Of a stretch of DNA of 64,000 bases, positions 10,136-23,460 are shown piece after piece (within the stretch, counting starts at the first letter, position 1; each line of letters starts with the position of its first letter). The notes beneath the pieces were generated by a model that saw only the letters and a program-made list of their open reading frames with translations, was not told where the DNA came from and ran no database searches. A program made the position numbers and the translations under genes. The DNA comes from Symbiodinium natans (lineage: Eukaryota > Sar > Dinophyceae > Suessiales > Symbiodiniaceae), in contig CAJNDS010000677.1 of assembly GCA_905221605.1 (NCBI GenBank), positions 18,501 to 82,500 on the forward strand. The letters are read 5' to 3'.

Positions 10136-12565
10136 GGACTTTCTGGACCACTTGAGGGAACTTTGGGCTTTCCCAGAGGACTTTCGGGATTGAAGATCTC
10201 AGACCTAAACCCTCGAAGGAGAAACGAAAACGGAGTTGAAGACAAAGCGTGTCGGCCACACTGCTCATCATCGAGCTCATCGACTTTATGCAGGCTCTTT
10301 CCTCCTTTCTTCAAGATGCTCCTGGGAGCGGTCCGCTGTCCTGAGGGGATAGGAACCTCAGATCCTGACACAGCAGTGTCCTTCAGTGAATCAAGTTCCA
10401 TGTCTTTAGGCCCTTCCGCCTCTTTCTTGGAGGAGGCTTTAGACTTCTTCCCCCCGCTAAACGCCCACCAGGCCCGATTGTGACCAACCAACTTGATACT
10501 CTTCTTGTTCCCTTTGTACATTCGGGACCCCGTTTTGGACAGATAGGTCTTCCAACCCAATTCCGCCCCACACCATGGAGAGAGGACGTTAAACCCGACA
10601 TCAGCCACCAACACCTCCCCGAGTCTCAGAAGAACATCACCGAAGTAGACTTCGATATCGACCACAGACGAAACGTCGATCGAACCTCCAGAGGCGTTGA
10701 ACAGACTGGCTGCCTTGTCATGTGTCTTCACCACACGAAATCCTGAGATAAACTGGTTGGAAACTATGTGGCACGTAGCCCCACTATCAACCAACCAAAC
10801 ATCCCTCGGGCTAACCCCTAGGTGCGAGCACATCTGAGAGAGGTTTCCTCTTTGAGAAAACTTCGAGCCTAAGGCTCCCATTGAATCTCCAACTACGGTG
10901 CCTACCGGCTTCACCTCTTCAGGCGCGTTCAGAACACGAGGAGGAAGAGAAGGTTCGGCCGAAGCTTCCCGCACTCCAGAAAAACCCAAAGCCATCAAGG
11001 TGGCTTCCCCAGAGTCTGCTTCCGATTCGGGCTCACCCAAGTAACGGCCTTTCCCTTTTCCTTTCTTCTTCTTCGACTTCTCCTTGCCCTTTCCGCGTCC
11101 TTTGGGGCTCTTGTCCCCTTGCTCGCTCCGAGGAGTTCCACCTCCCCGCGGCGTTCCTCCACCTTTGGGAGTTCCCCCACCTTTGGGGTTTCGGTCCCCT
11201 TTTCCTTTGTCCTTAGGCTTCTTTCGATCCTTTCCATGGTCGCCCTTGCCTTTGTCCGGACTGCCACCACCACGGGCCTTCTCATCCCTTTGCTTCTGCC
11301 AGCATTTCTCGGCTTGGTGTCCCCGTTTCCCGCAGTAATCACACAAAGTGTCACTGAGGGATCGAGACGTTCCACCTGGAGCCTCACACAGTCGAAGCTG
11401 TTCTTCGTAGTACTTCAGACTGCTGCACAATGAGTTCCAGTCGTTGCTCTTCCCATGCAAGACAACGTATTGACGAAGCTCGGTATTCACCGCTTGCAAA
11501 AGGATACTGCACCGATCAGCCTCTGACAGAAGAAGTTCAGGGAAATTCGACAGCTTTGCCTCAGACCGAGAAAACTCATCTTCAAGGTGCCTAATGAGGT
11601 CAGTAGGTCGCCGAATATGTTGGCACGTGTGCTGCAACTTCAAACACTGGTCACGCACGAAGACGGCTTCCATGCGGGATACTATGCTGTACTGCTGCGT
11701 GATGGTGCGCATGGCCTCGTACCCACAGGCACTCAAAGCCTGTCGCTTCGAGCAAGAGCGTAGCAACTCCAGACCCCTTTCCCACTTTGCCAGGGCTTGG
11801 GTCAGGTAGTAAAACAGCTTAGCGCTCCGCGCTGCAACTTCCACACTGAGATCCTTCTGGAGTATCTCGTGTTTCACCTTCACACACAGCTGAAGCTCCC
11901 GAACGAAAGACTCGTCCTGCAAGGCCAACCACGAGCTCAAAGTCTCCACATAGCCATGCCATGTTTCCACTTCTCGCATGCGTCCTTTTGCTCATGCCTT
12001 GATGCTCCAGCAATGGCAAAGGCGGTAGGTACTTCTCCGCTCGGTTCTGAAGAGTGGACCCACCACTTTCAGAAGTAGACGAAGACGACCCCGTCGCTAC
12101 TGTGGCACCAGGTCCCGAAAACGGGTCGGCAGTCTTGGCTTTAGCTGCAGCTTCAGCAACCAACTTAGCAGTCTCCGCTGCCTTCTCTTCGGCCTCGTTT
12201 CGGCGTTTCTCCTCTAAGTCCATGCGCCTCATGAGAGCAGCTATCAACTGGTTCTGTTGAGTAGCCTGCCCTTGTTGACGCAAGAGCTCAAGTGTAGACT
12301 GGTTCTGCTGACGTAGCATTTCCAACACGATGGCTTGAAACCCAGTCTCGGTTCCTCCACCGCTGGCTGTGGGCAAAGTTCCCCCTGCCTGACTGCCCGC
12401 TGGTGAAGCCTGCGCTTGAGCAGAAGTTGCCGGAGGGACTCAAAGGGGTTCGGTGCTTCCTGAGGTCGCGAAGGTCTGGCCTGCTTGACCAAACAGCAAA
12501 GCCTCTTCTTCAGGACTCACGTCCGGGACCGGCACCTGAGAAGGGTCCGGAGCTTAGGCGGCCAT
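10136..12565 (-). pseudogene. gag-protease of the copia element, broken
   Basis: The start is taken at 12565 (ATG GCC GCC), 37 bp inside the 5' LTR. Codon 4 is TAA (12556-12554) and codon 42 is TGA (12442-12440). The frame then stays open through a coiled-coil rich part (LEMLRQQNQSTLELLRQQ, EEKRRNEAEEKAAETAKLV). A frameshift near 11980-11995 moves it to the next frame (REVETWHGYVETLSSWL), which continues to the protease. The nucleocapsid zinc knuckle CDYCGKRGHQAEKC (11342-11300) has the standard CX2CX4HX4C spacing. A basic G/K-rich region follows, then the aspartic protease motif WLVDSGATCHIV (about 10795-10760). Gag would form the particle and protease would cut the polyprotein. Two stops and a shift mean this copy cannot make full gag as read; a later start at 12376 would avoid the stops but not the shift. 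Confidence 0.85.
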
Positions 12566-12587
12566 GGTCTCCACTGGAACGTCCTCA

Positions 12588-12602
12588 GACGCTCCGCTGC
12601 CA
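12588..12602 (-). other. Primer-binding site
   Basis: The minus-strand sequence TGGCAGCGGAGCGTC touches the last base of the 5' LTR. Starting with TGG it can pair with a tRNA 3' CCA end. It differs by two bases over 11 from the 3' end of animal-type initiator tRNA-Met as I recall it, so an initiator tRNA primer is plausible but not shown. Confidence 0.7.
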
Positions 12603-13130
12603 TGTGAAAAACGCAGAGCACTTTTTCACTCCACGCTTGAGCCAAAACACCAGAGGTGTTTCGCAAGTCTCTCGCAGAGTCAGCGCAGCTTCACTTTCGT
12701 GAATTCCATCTCAACTTTGTTAAACAAAGAAGGAACATGCAAACGTCCCAATGCTTCTCAGGACTTCAGTGCTTCAGCAAAACAAGCATACAGTGCACAG
12801 CCACTCTGCTCGAACCTCAGTACGACGACACGAGCGAAGCGAGAGTCGGCGGCCAAGGTTTAAAGAGCAAAGCAACACGCACTTCTTCAAGGATGCTCCT
12901 AAAGCATCTCGAGTGCTTCTTGCCATCACACTCCAAACATCTCACGTCAAGCTCAAAGCAAGAAACACTTTCAAGCTCCAAACATGTGTCCATGCATGCT
13001 TCTGCTAACACCAAACAAACGGTTCAAGCACAGCTCTCAACTCATGCAATGCAAACTCGTGGTTCATGTCACACGTGCAAGACATCTGTCAACTGTAAAG
13101 GCACTCACAAGAAAGTCAAAAACTTTCACA
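12603..13130 (-). repeat. 5' LTR of the copia element (528 bp)
   Basis: Pairs with 2951-3502. It should hold the element's promoter and poly(A) signals, but no clear TATA box was recognised. The spliced-leader-like word TTTTGGCTCAAG lies at 12647-12636 on the minus strand. Confidence 0.95.
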
Positions 13131-13135
13131 AAAAT
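13131..13135. repeat. Target-site duplication, right copy (AAAAT)
   Basis: Matches 2946-2950. Confidence 0.9.
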
Positions 13136-14697
13136 CGAACAACCCCGCACGGAGGATGAGGAAAAACGAACTTTCTAAATTAGTTTTCGCGCCCAGTGTT
13201 TTGAAGTGGGTCAGTGGCTGGGTGAATCAGTGACACTTGAGGCTGCCGATGCCACAGGGGTTTCTTCCCTTCAGCGAGGAATGGCATCTTGGCCGAGCAC
13301 AGGCACAGGCTTTGCTCCGAGCCTGGATTGCACGGAGGAACGAAAGATACTGCACATGGCAATCTTGAACAGGTTTGGGGATTCATGCGCATGCTGGTCC
13401 AAGGCACGTGCAAGTTAGTTTCCTGGCCTGGTCGGCTGGGGCTCCGAACCGGCGGGCCATCTTGTGTGTCCAAATAACTACCAGCATGCACATGGCGCCG
13501 ACATTTCACAGTTCTCTACGTGGACTGGTGGTCACGAAAGCTGGCGCTTGAGTTCAGTAATGCTTCCGCAGTTGATAGGGGCAGACGACCCCGGAATCTG
13601 AACATTCATTGATTTTCTCACAGGGTGGTGGGGGGGGTGAAACACTGATGTTCACATCCAGGTGAGTGCGTGGTTTTTGTGATTGAGTGGAGTGGAGTTA
13701 GTCAGCGGATAAACCCAACGTGCACCTCTCGGCTGGCTTTCGTTGGCCTCGGTTGCCCTTCAAGTAGTAGCGGTAGCTGCATCGGTCAGAAAAGTACTGC
13801 GTGGTGAAATACAGTCTAATGGTACAATAGCCTAAACGCATAACCGTCTAATTATTATCTAGTCGTCTAAGGAGTCCAATTACTCTGGGTGGTCTTTTGG
13901 TGGGCTTCATTTGTTTGTTTCTGTTATCTTTTCACGTTTGTGTCTATGTTTGGTTCTGGCCCCTGTTTTTGAGTGGTTATGCATTTTGTGTTCTACTTTA
14001 TGTTTCATGTTGTTTTGCCTTTTGTTCTCTCGATGCTCTCTGTTTTTTTGTGATCGGTGTTTGTTTTTTGTTCTGGCCTGTGTGGTCTGCTTTTATGTTT
14101 CTTTCTTGTGTTGTTTTGGTGTGCTTTGTGCTTTCTTTCTTCTCGGCCTACTTGTATAATGGTATATGCGTACAATATTATGACAGCATAACCATCGAGT
14201 AACACAAAGGTAAAGTGTTGTCGTCGTAGTAGTTTTTGAAGTCATCGTGGTTGTCGTGGTCAGGAAGCAAACCGAAATGGAGGTTCTCTTCCCTCCCAAT
14301 GTCCTGGTTCAACCAGTGGAAGTCTACGCCCGATCATCTTGCGACGCGTCGGATTCCATCGTCAGCAGCTTGAAGCTAGGCCGCCGGGGGCGTTGGGGAT
14401 CTACACGTTTGTCTTCGGAAATATGTTGTCGGGAGATGGTGTGATTCTTCATTCATGTTCATGCTGGCAGGTCTGGGCGGCGCATGCTGGGACAAGATCG
14501 TCAAGACAGTAACCAGATTAATTAAGCTGCGAGGTTTCAAGCTTGCTTGCGTTGCTTTACTAAGTGCTCAACCCGCACACCTTGTCCAGATGCGGCCATC
14601 GCTGTGGGAGCCATCGGACATGGACTCCGTCACGCATGTCGTAGTCGTGAAACTGGCCTCCAGGCAATATATCCAGGACTTGTGCCTTGCCTTTGCT
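13136..14697. other. Intergenic, T-rich in part
   Basis: No gene recognised. The segment 13890-14150 is strongly T/G-rich; it gives a 101-codon hydrophobic frame (13897-14202) that reflects base composition rather than a membrane protein. Short open frames elsewhere lack motifs. Confidence 0.5.
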
Positions 14698-14745
14698 TAA
14701 GGTTTTCAGGGCTGAGGGTTGTTTAGGGTTTTAAGGGTTTTGGAT
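14698..14745 (+). repeat. Degenerate telomere-like tract
   Basis: Contains TTTAGGG-type words (GTTTAGGGTTTTAAGGGTTT) of the plant/dinoflagellate telomere type, imperfect and short. Confidence 0.5.
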
Positions 14746-15145
14746 GAGGATGTAGGGCAATAGAGGAAGCTGGAAACAGATTAGCAAGACGCAAGCGATA
14801 CGGAACAACAAATATGCGAACGACACAATGTAAAACTGGAAGTGATTTGGCAGCTTTCGTGCGAAGTGACCGACAAACATTTTTGCACTTTACCTTGACT
14901 GGATCAGGTCTGCTCATGATGGACCGACTGGATCAGGTCTGCCCAAGCGGATGGGCTGAGTGGGAGCTGGCTTTACTTACGTTTTCCTTGCAAGAAATTA
15001 AACTGGCCGAGAAGAATGTCGGGAAACTCAGGCTTACGCAGTTCAAAACATCCTCACGCGTAAGGCTCGTCGGGGTGCCTGCAAGCAGCAGGTTTCGCCA
15101 AGTTTCGCGCGTAAGATGGCCTCGTGATGAGGGCCTATTGGCTTA
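14746..15145. other. Intergenic, nothing recognised
   Basis: A direct repeat of about 19 bp (GACTGGATCAGGTCTGC) occurs at 14897 and 14928. No coding motif was found. Confidence 0.4.
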
Positions 15146-15212
15146 GAGGGGTTTAGGTTTTTAGGGTTAGGGGGGCTCAGGGTTTAAGCAGTAAGGGGTT
15201 TAGGGGTATTGA
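15146..15212 (+). repeat. Degenerate telomere-like tract
   Basis: Runs of GGGGTTTAGG and TTTTTAGGGTTAGG. Same class as 14698-14745 and 33597-34411. Confidence 0.5.
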
Positions 15213-16620
15213 CGCGCAAGTTGGGCTCTCGGATGTTTTTTGGCCCCTGAGCGTACTGGATGCTACGTTCCGAAAATCCGTACAAGCTATGCGAGCCCCC
15301 CGCAAGCTCCTCGTAAGCTTCTCGTTCCAAGTTGGGGTTTGCTTGAGTCGCTTCAGTCCCCAGGCAGCGACCGCATCCGATGCCTTTTCAAAACATGTGC
15401 TCGCGGTCCGGGCGTGCTTTGTCCGGGCAGTCTCTCTTACACTCAGCATGGTGGTGGGTGTCCCTGGTACGTTTTCTTTTTGGCGTGCGTCAAGTCTACG
15501 TTCAGTGTTAGGGTGTCCTGATCTGTGCCCGCCGGCGTCCGTAGAAAGTTTTCAAGAAGTGGGAGGCATCTAAAGGGGCGTCCCCCGGTTGGCATACCGC
15601 TCGGTTACTTCGTCGATGACCTTAAGTTGGTCCCGGCCACTGTCACGGTTTGGGTGACGGTGGGCTTCTCAGCAGGCGTCCTGGTCGACGCCGGCAGTTG
15701 CGTTGGGGTCCTGTGTCGGGTGTCATGATTGTTCAGTGCAAAACGCAACAGGTAAACATATAGATTTTTGACATTTCTGGAAACTGTGCCTGGTTTTGTG
15801 CGGATCTTAAGTTTGCCCCAGCACTAGCGGTGCAGTTTTCAAGGAATCGACACATGACGTGCGGCTACGATCTTAAATGACCCCTATGGAACGACGAGTC
15901 GCTTGGGGCACGGCTCAGGGTTGAGGGCTCAGGCATTGCAGGTGCATTGCTCGGTGGCTCAGCGGCTTCAGGTTTGGAAGTGTTTCTGCTGATTGCTAGG
16001 TCACGCGTTGGAAATTTTCAAAATGCTTACCTGGATCGGCGGTTGAATTCTTAACCGTGTCCACACTCCCATCCGGGTAAAGATTTTGCAAAATCCAGGC
16101 ATGAGCATTTTTGAATCCACGCAAGAATTTTGATTTTCCTGGCCGTGTGCTCGGGACAGCTCGGGAAAGCAGCTTGAGCAGGAAACACAGGACCTGTGGA
16201 AACCGCAAATGGACATTTTACACCTGCGTCTGAGCAAGCACCCACGTAAGGCCCAATGACACCCTGACAACTTTTGTGAAATCTCGATTTTGTTGATAGC
16301 GCACTGGCATCTCGGATGATGCGATTTGTGTATCCTTTGTAATATACCAGGGCATCTGAGGTCTTCGTGTGGAAATTTCCTTACATGCAATATTTGCTTG
16401 TTGCTAATGCGATACTGATTAACCACGAACAACATCGTCATCATCGTCATCGTCACAAATTAACCGTCTATGACCACCATCACCATCATCCTCAGTATCA
16501 GTCGTGCGAAAACCTCGCAAACATCGCGGTGATGAAGTTCCTCCTGAATGCCTGGGAGCCGGCCGGCCGGCCGGAAATGGCGATCCCCGTGCCAGAGTTG
16601 TAGTTTTGTATTTCGAACAT
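15213..16620. other. Intergenic, nothing recognised
   Basis: Open frames on both strands carry no family motif. There is a short CATCAT/CATCGT run at 16437-16495 and a palindromic GCCGGCCGGCCGGCCGG at about 16558-16573. Confidence 0.4.
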
Positions 16621-17272
16621 CCCCACCCTACAGGGGCTGGGCGCTCAGCTCAGAAATAGCTCAGCTCAGAAATACTCTGGGGTTGGGCACTCCAAAAATG
16701 TTGAGGTTGGGCAGTTGGGCACTCCCGGGATAGCGTTGAGAACTCCAGGGAAAGTTTGGTTGGGCACTCCGCCGTTCTTGAAATCCAGTATTTATGGGGT
16801 TTGGTCACTAGCGTTACGCGTTTCGGCCCCTACGTTTCATGATGTCGAGTGAGGCTGTCCTTGGAGTGATCATCTTGAGATTCAATGGTGCTCGGGGTTT
16901 CTGAATTACAAGCTTAAAACAAGCTTTGCAGGACGGAACTTGTCATCGCGAGGCTTTGCTGTGCGAGTATCGAGCGTTAACTGGGTGGTCGCTGGCGTTA
17001 CGTTTAACTGTGGGGCTGGCCACTAGCAGGACACCTGGGGATCGAATGCTGGAGGGACACTACGGGTTGGGCGCTGGAGGGACATTCTGGCCTTGTGTAT
17101 TGGAACATATTGGAACGGCATTCTGGGGTGGGCGCTGGAGGGACGCGCTGGGTTTGGACACTGCAGGGATATTTCGGGGTTGGCAAAGTGGAAGGACAGT
17201 CGAATGGTAGGCGCTGGAGTGACACTTGGGGTTGGGCGTTGGAGGGAGGGACGTTCTGGGGTTGGCCATCAC
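16621..17272 (+). repeat. Degenerate minisatellite, GGGTTGGGCGCTGGAGGGAC type
   Basis: The words GGTTGGGC(G/A)CT and CTGGAGGGACA recur at irregular 25-50 bp spacing, densest from 17040 to 17272. A looser set (GGTTGGGCACTCC) lies at 16675-16770. Confidence 0.6.
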
Positions 17273-19190
17273 ATCATCCTTTTCGGGAACAACCATCACA
17301 GCTTGCTGTTGGGGTGCAAAGCTCAGTTCATTGCCAGACTTGCTTTAAAACATGCATATATGACAAGAGCAGTTTCTGCGTAAGCTCGCGTAAGCACACA
17401 CAAGCTATAACACGCCGTGTAAGGTACTGCCCCATACACATAAACTAAATGGACGCGCTGCATAAGCTGCGGAGTTTCCCGAAAAGTTCTTGACTTCGCG
17501 CATTAGTTGCTAGTTGGTTTTGGCGCTTGGTTGCGCTGGCAGACTGCCTTGGGGCTGGGGTGCCCCTACAGTCGCCCTTCGAAGAGGGGCGCGAAACTTT
17601 AAGTTCCGGAGCCTCAAAGAGTGTGCTCCTTTGTCGGCCTGTTGGCCATTGGCGCCCAGACTTCAATGTGGGCATAGGACCTTAGGATCACTAAAAGACG
17701 ACCAGCTCTGGACTGTGTGTGTCTGCAGCTGCTCGATGTTGTGTGCTGCGTGATGTTGGGAAGACTGCAACAGGTGCATAAGACTTCCGTGAAGCTTTGT
17801 CCACAGAGTCGTAAGGCATGCTTTGCCTAGGAGGTCTTCAGTCCTGATTTAAGGGACTCCGTTGTTTACACCGTTTTGCACCAGATTCCGGCCAGTCCAT
17901 ATACGCAGTAAATTGTCTGGCAGTTTCAAGTCTTGCCACGAACAAGCCAGGTAACCTTTGCGATTGTGACCGGCTTGTCGGTTGCAAGGCTGGCCTTAGC
18001 TGCCACATGAAAGACAAGATGCTGTGCAACAAAGATTTTGGATTTTGACACTTGCGTAGGCTCTCCATGAGCCAGAGAAGCGGGAGAGGCCATGGAGATT
18101 TCCGAACGGTGAGTATATACCTTGTTGAAACGACACGCGGAGTGAAGCTTAGCCGGCTTTGACAAGATCCGGCCGTGGCAGGTGTGAGTTTGATATCACC
18201 GATTGTCAAAGAACGGTTCCACTTGGAGGCGCCTGTGAGGTGCCTTGGCATGAGCAAAAAAACTTCATTCTGCCAGTTGTATCTGCCGTGCTCTCTTTAA
18301 TGATGTGCTAAGACCCGGTGCCGTGAGCTCTACATTGGCATGAGTTCACAAAGCAAATGCCCAATTCGGAACACGGACCTGGAGCGGTGGAGCACCCAGA
18401 AAGTTTGCGGCGTTCGTTGCATGGGTGCATGATGGTACATGTTTTAAACATGGTTCTCACATCTGGCCAAGGACTGTAAGGACTTCCTTGCCCGCAGCTG
18501 CATGGTTCAGTGCACGGGCCTTGATAACTTGGATGGAGGGTTTGTATGGGTTTGTGTCGTCGTTGATTGGCAGATGGCATGCTCTTGGTTGAGGCCCTGA
18601 GCCAGTCCCACACGGCTATGCAAAGAAGATGGCTGGCGATGTGCTCTGGGCTACGGCGGTACAGTCGGAAACCCAGTGATAAACCCAGTGTCGCACTGTC
18701 TCTTACTTCTGCGCAATTCTGTGCACGCAGTGACCAGGTGCTCAGCAGCTGTCCAACGCGCGGGAGGCAAGGCATCCACTCGTAGGGCGGCAGCGCGAAG
18801 CTCAAAGTCTCCGCTCTTCGAAGCCTCGAAGCCCTCTTTAGATGTTAGTTCGATCGCTAACGCGAGACCGCCTCGGAAATGGCAGGGTGCACGGAAGTTC
18901 AAATAATGTGTGTGCCTTGCAGAGATTGATGGTCGAAGATCGCAGACAGTCCGCAGATTTGCAGTATCTCGTCTTAAAGATGTACTTTGCATTCTATTCT
19001 CTGTGATTTCTAAAGATGCAGCCATCTTGCCGCAGCACCGTGACCAACAGCCCGAAAACAACGATGGATGATGAGGAAATAAACAAATAAAGATGAGAGG
19101 GGGGAGGTGAGGACAAATTGAAAGGGAGGGGGAAGGGGGCAGTTCGATACAAGAAAAAAGTGGCAAAAATAAACAGGGATCAGAGAACTC
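17273..19190. other. Intergenic, nothing recognised
   Basis: Minus-strand frames at 18257-17838 and 18165-17926 and plus-strand frames near 18676 are open but show no recognisable domain; they may hide small exons. Confidence 0.35.
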
Positions 19191-20690
<1,500 letters not shown>

Positions 20691-20974
20691 CTTACTACTT
20701 ACTATTTACTACTTACTACTTAGTACTTAGTACTTACTACTTACTACTTACTACTTACTATTTACTACTTACTACTTGCTACTTACTGCTTACTACTTGC
20801 TACTTTCTACTTCTACTTACTACTTACTACTTCCTACTTACTACTTTCTACTTGCTACTTGCTACTTGCTACTTACTACTTACTATTTATTACTTATTAC
20901 TTACTACTTATTACTTACTACTTACTACTTGCTACTACTTACCACTTACTACTTACTACTTACTACTTACTAAC
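20691..20974 (+). repeat. (TTACTAC)n heptamer array, left part
   Basis: Heptamer repeats with variants (TTACTAT, TTGCTAC). Continues after the inserted transposon at 21899. Confidence 0.97.
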
Positions 20975-20976
20975 TA

Positions 20977-21898
20977 GGAACACGGGTCCTAGAGTGCCGT
21001 GGTGTTTGGGTGTACTGCCTGGGTTTTGGGAGGATTCCTAAAACAGGAGGTTAAAAAAGCAGGAAACAAACTACTTCGATTTATACTGAATTGGGGTCTT
21101 TGGTGGGTCGTACTTGAGTGTCGACTTGTTTCTTTCCCCCTGCTGGGTCAGAGTACTTTGCACAAGCGCTGCAAGAACTGCGGCGGAGCGCTGCAAGAAC
21201 TGCGGCGGAGTGCAGGGCCCGAGACTTTCTATACATCCACTGGTACGTGTATTTTGGAATTTCAGGGTTCAGAATGGCTGTTCCTCCTTCTTCATCTTCA
21301 TGACTAAGTGTCGAGGCAGCCATTCTTTGAGTGCCCGCCACGACCGATCCACGGCCTGCGTGCCGGCCAGCTTGCTGCAAGAACGCTGGACCAACCCGCA
21401 TTGTTTGGTGAAGACTTTGAGCTGGTGGTTGACAGCTTGCGCGGCCAGGTCATGGGTTTGGCTTGGGACTCCCACGCCCGGCTGCCATCAGGGTAAACAC
21501 ATGTGGAACGGGAGCCTGGTTTGAACAGCAGCGGAAACACCGTCGGCAGGAGACAAACACCAAGCATGGTGGTGAGAATCCACATCGAAGCCTTGAGCAG
21601 ACCAAAACTTCTCCAGCGTCGCAAGAGCAGGCTGTCCACTCAAACGCAGGAGGATGACCAAGGTGAGGCTTTCGCATATCTGGTACCGCAGGGACGACAT
21701 TAAACCCCGAAGCTAAGCGGTGTTTCTCCCAAGCCCCCCCACCCCAAGCACTCCGTCCTCCCGCCCCCTGAAGCCAGCGGCTGCGGCGATGCAGAGGTGG
21801 GGGCAGCAAGGACGTTCTTACTCCGCCCCAAACCCGGAAGCAGGCCCTAGATTGCCGGAAATGCCGAAAACACCACGGCAATCTAGGACCCATATTCC
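20977..21898. mobile_element. Inverted-repeat (MITE-like) DNA transposon, TA target site
   Basis: Terminal inverted repeats of 31 bp at 20977-21007 and 21868-21898 differ at only 3 positions (shared core GGGTCCTAGA...TGCCGTGGTGTTT). TA flanks both ends (20975-20976, 21899-21900), as for Tc1/mariner-type insertions. It sits inside the TTACTAC array, whose halves lie on either side. The right end holds a second, nested inverted repeat (CCTAGATTGCCG...CGGCAATCTAGG, about 21846-21887). Inside is a tandem duplication of about 24 bp (GCTGCAAGAACTGCGGCGGAG) at 21170-21216. No transposase domain was recognised in the open frames, so it is probably non-autonomous. Confidence 0.8.
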
Positions 21899-22478
21899 TA
21901 CTACTTACCACTTACTACTCACTACTTACTACTTACTACTTACTACTTACTACTTACTACTTACTACTTATTACTTATTACTTATTACTTACTACTTATT
22001 ACTTACTATTTACTACTTACTACTTACTACTTACTACTTACTACTTACTACTTACTACTTACTACTTACTACTTAGTACTTAGTACTTAGTACTTAGTAC
22101 TTAGTATTTAGTACTTAGTACTTACTACTTACTACTTACTACTTACTACTTACTACTTGCTACTTGCTACTTGCTACTTACTACTTGCTACTTACTACTT
22201 ACTACTTACTACTTACTACTGACTACTTACTACTTACTACTTAGTACTTAGTACTTAGTACTTAGTACTTCGTACTTAGTACTTACTACTTACTATTTAC
22301 TACTTACTACTTACTACTTACTACTTACTACTTACTACTTGCTACTTGCTACTTACTACTTACTACTTACTACTTACTACTTACTACTTACTGCTTACTG
22401 CTTACTGCTTACTATTTACTACTTACTACTTACTACTTACTACTTACTACTTACTACTTACTACTTACTACTTACTAC
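21899..22478 (+). repeat. (TTACTAC)n heptamer array, right part
   Basis: Same unit as 20691-20974, with blocks of TTAGTAC variants near 22073-22122 and 22241-22285. Confidence 0.97.
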
Positions 22479-22621
22479 TACTACTTTCTACTGCTACTTC
22501 TACTATTACGACCACTACTATTACTTCTTCTTCTTTTACTTCTACTACTACTACTACTACTACTACTTCTTCTACTACTACTACTACTACTACTGTGCTA
22601 CTACTACTACTGTGCTACTAT

Positions 22622-22675
<54 letters not shown>

Positions 22676-22743
22676 GACTACTACTACTAGTACTACTACT
22701 AGTACTACTACTAGTACTACGACTAGTACTACTACTACTACTG

Positions 22744-22775
<32 letters not shown>

Positions 22776-22922
22776 GCTACTACCGCTATTACTACTACTG
22801 CTGCTGCTGCTACTGCTACTGCTGCTGCTACTGCTATTGGTACTGGTACTGGTACTGCTACTGCTACTGCTACTATTACTACTACTACTACTACGACTAC
22901 TATTACTATTACTACTACTACT
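22479..22922 (+). repeat. (TAC)n/(TGC)n triplet array
   Basis: The heptamer array passes directly into CTA/TAC triplets with TTC, TGC and TGG variants. The long frames across it are composition artefacts. Confidence 0.95.
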
Positions 22923-23082
22923 AGGCTAGCGCGCCCCAGGGCGCCTGGTGGGTTTGCTGTGGTAAAACCGCCGGACATAGGTGTTTTGCGCCATTTCCAG
23001 TAGAGGCCGAAAAATCACCAAAAAAAAAACTACTCGCGGGCACGCAAAATGAAGGTTTCAGGGTTTGGAAGGGATGTGCTGG

Positions 23083-23460
23083 GATCTGGGTTGCTTAACT
23101 GCCCGCTTTGGGGGGGGGTGGGGTTGCTGAAGCTTAAGGCTGCAGGTATCTCGGGGCATTAACTGTTTGCTTCTAGGGCTGGGGGGGGGGGGGGTTGAAG
23201 CTTAAGGCTACAGGGATCTGGGGCCTTAACTGTTTGCTTCTAGAGCTGGGGGGGGTGGGGGGGGGTTGAAGCTCAAGGCTACAGGGATCTGGGGTCTTAA
23301 CTGTTTGCTTCTAGGGGGGGGGTTGAAGCTTAAGGCTACAGGGATCTGGGGCCTTAACTGTTTGCTTCTGAGAGGCTGGGGGGGGGAGGGGCGGGTTGAA
23401 GCTTGAAGGCTGCAGGGATCTGGGTGCCTTAACTGCTTGCTTCTGGGGGGCTGGGGGGTT
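23083..23460 (+). repeat. G-rich minisatellite, about six units of 55-75 bp
   Basis: Each unit reads roughly poly-G, TTGAAGCTTAAGGCTACAG, GGATCTGGGGCC, TTAACTGTTTGCTTCTAG. The last unit merges into the 3' end of the ORF at 23429-24157. Confidence 0.9.

Larger units (their letters stand above)
2951..13130 (-). mobile_element. Complete copia-type LTR retrotransposon
   Basis: A 10.2-kb element lying on the minus strand. Its 5' LTR is 12603-13130 and its 3' LTR is 2951-3502; both start and end with a short inverted repeat (TGTGAAA...TTTCACA on the + strand). It has a 5-bp AAAAT target duplication, a primer-binding site touching the 5' LTR, and a polypurine tract touching the 3' LTR. Gene order is gag, protease, extra ORF, integrase, RT, RNase H, methyltransferase-like tail. 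Integrase before RT defines the copia (Ty1) class. Gag carries two stops and a frameshift, so this copy is probably dead or needs helper proteins, yet pol is open for 2088 codons. The two LTRs differ mainly by short indels, so it is not a brand-new insertion. Confidence 0.95.

Noticed and set aside
13897-14202. 101-codon hydrophobic membrane protein
   Set aside because: The segment is T/G-rich low-complexity DNA and several frames give similar hydrophobic strings.
21690-21720. 5S rRNA-like CCGAAGCTAAGC
   Set aside because: Only about 10 bases match 5S rRNA and the rest of the gene is missing; it lies inside a transposon.
22607-22978. Val-rich minus-strand frame
   Set aside because: Translation of the triplet array.
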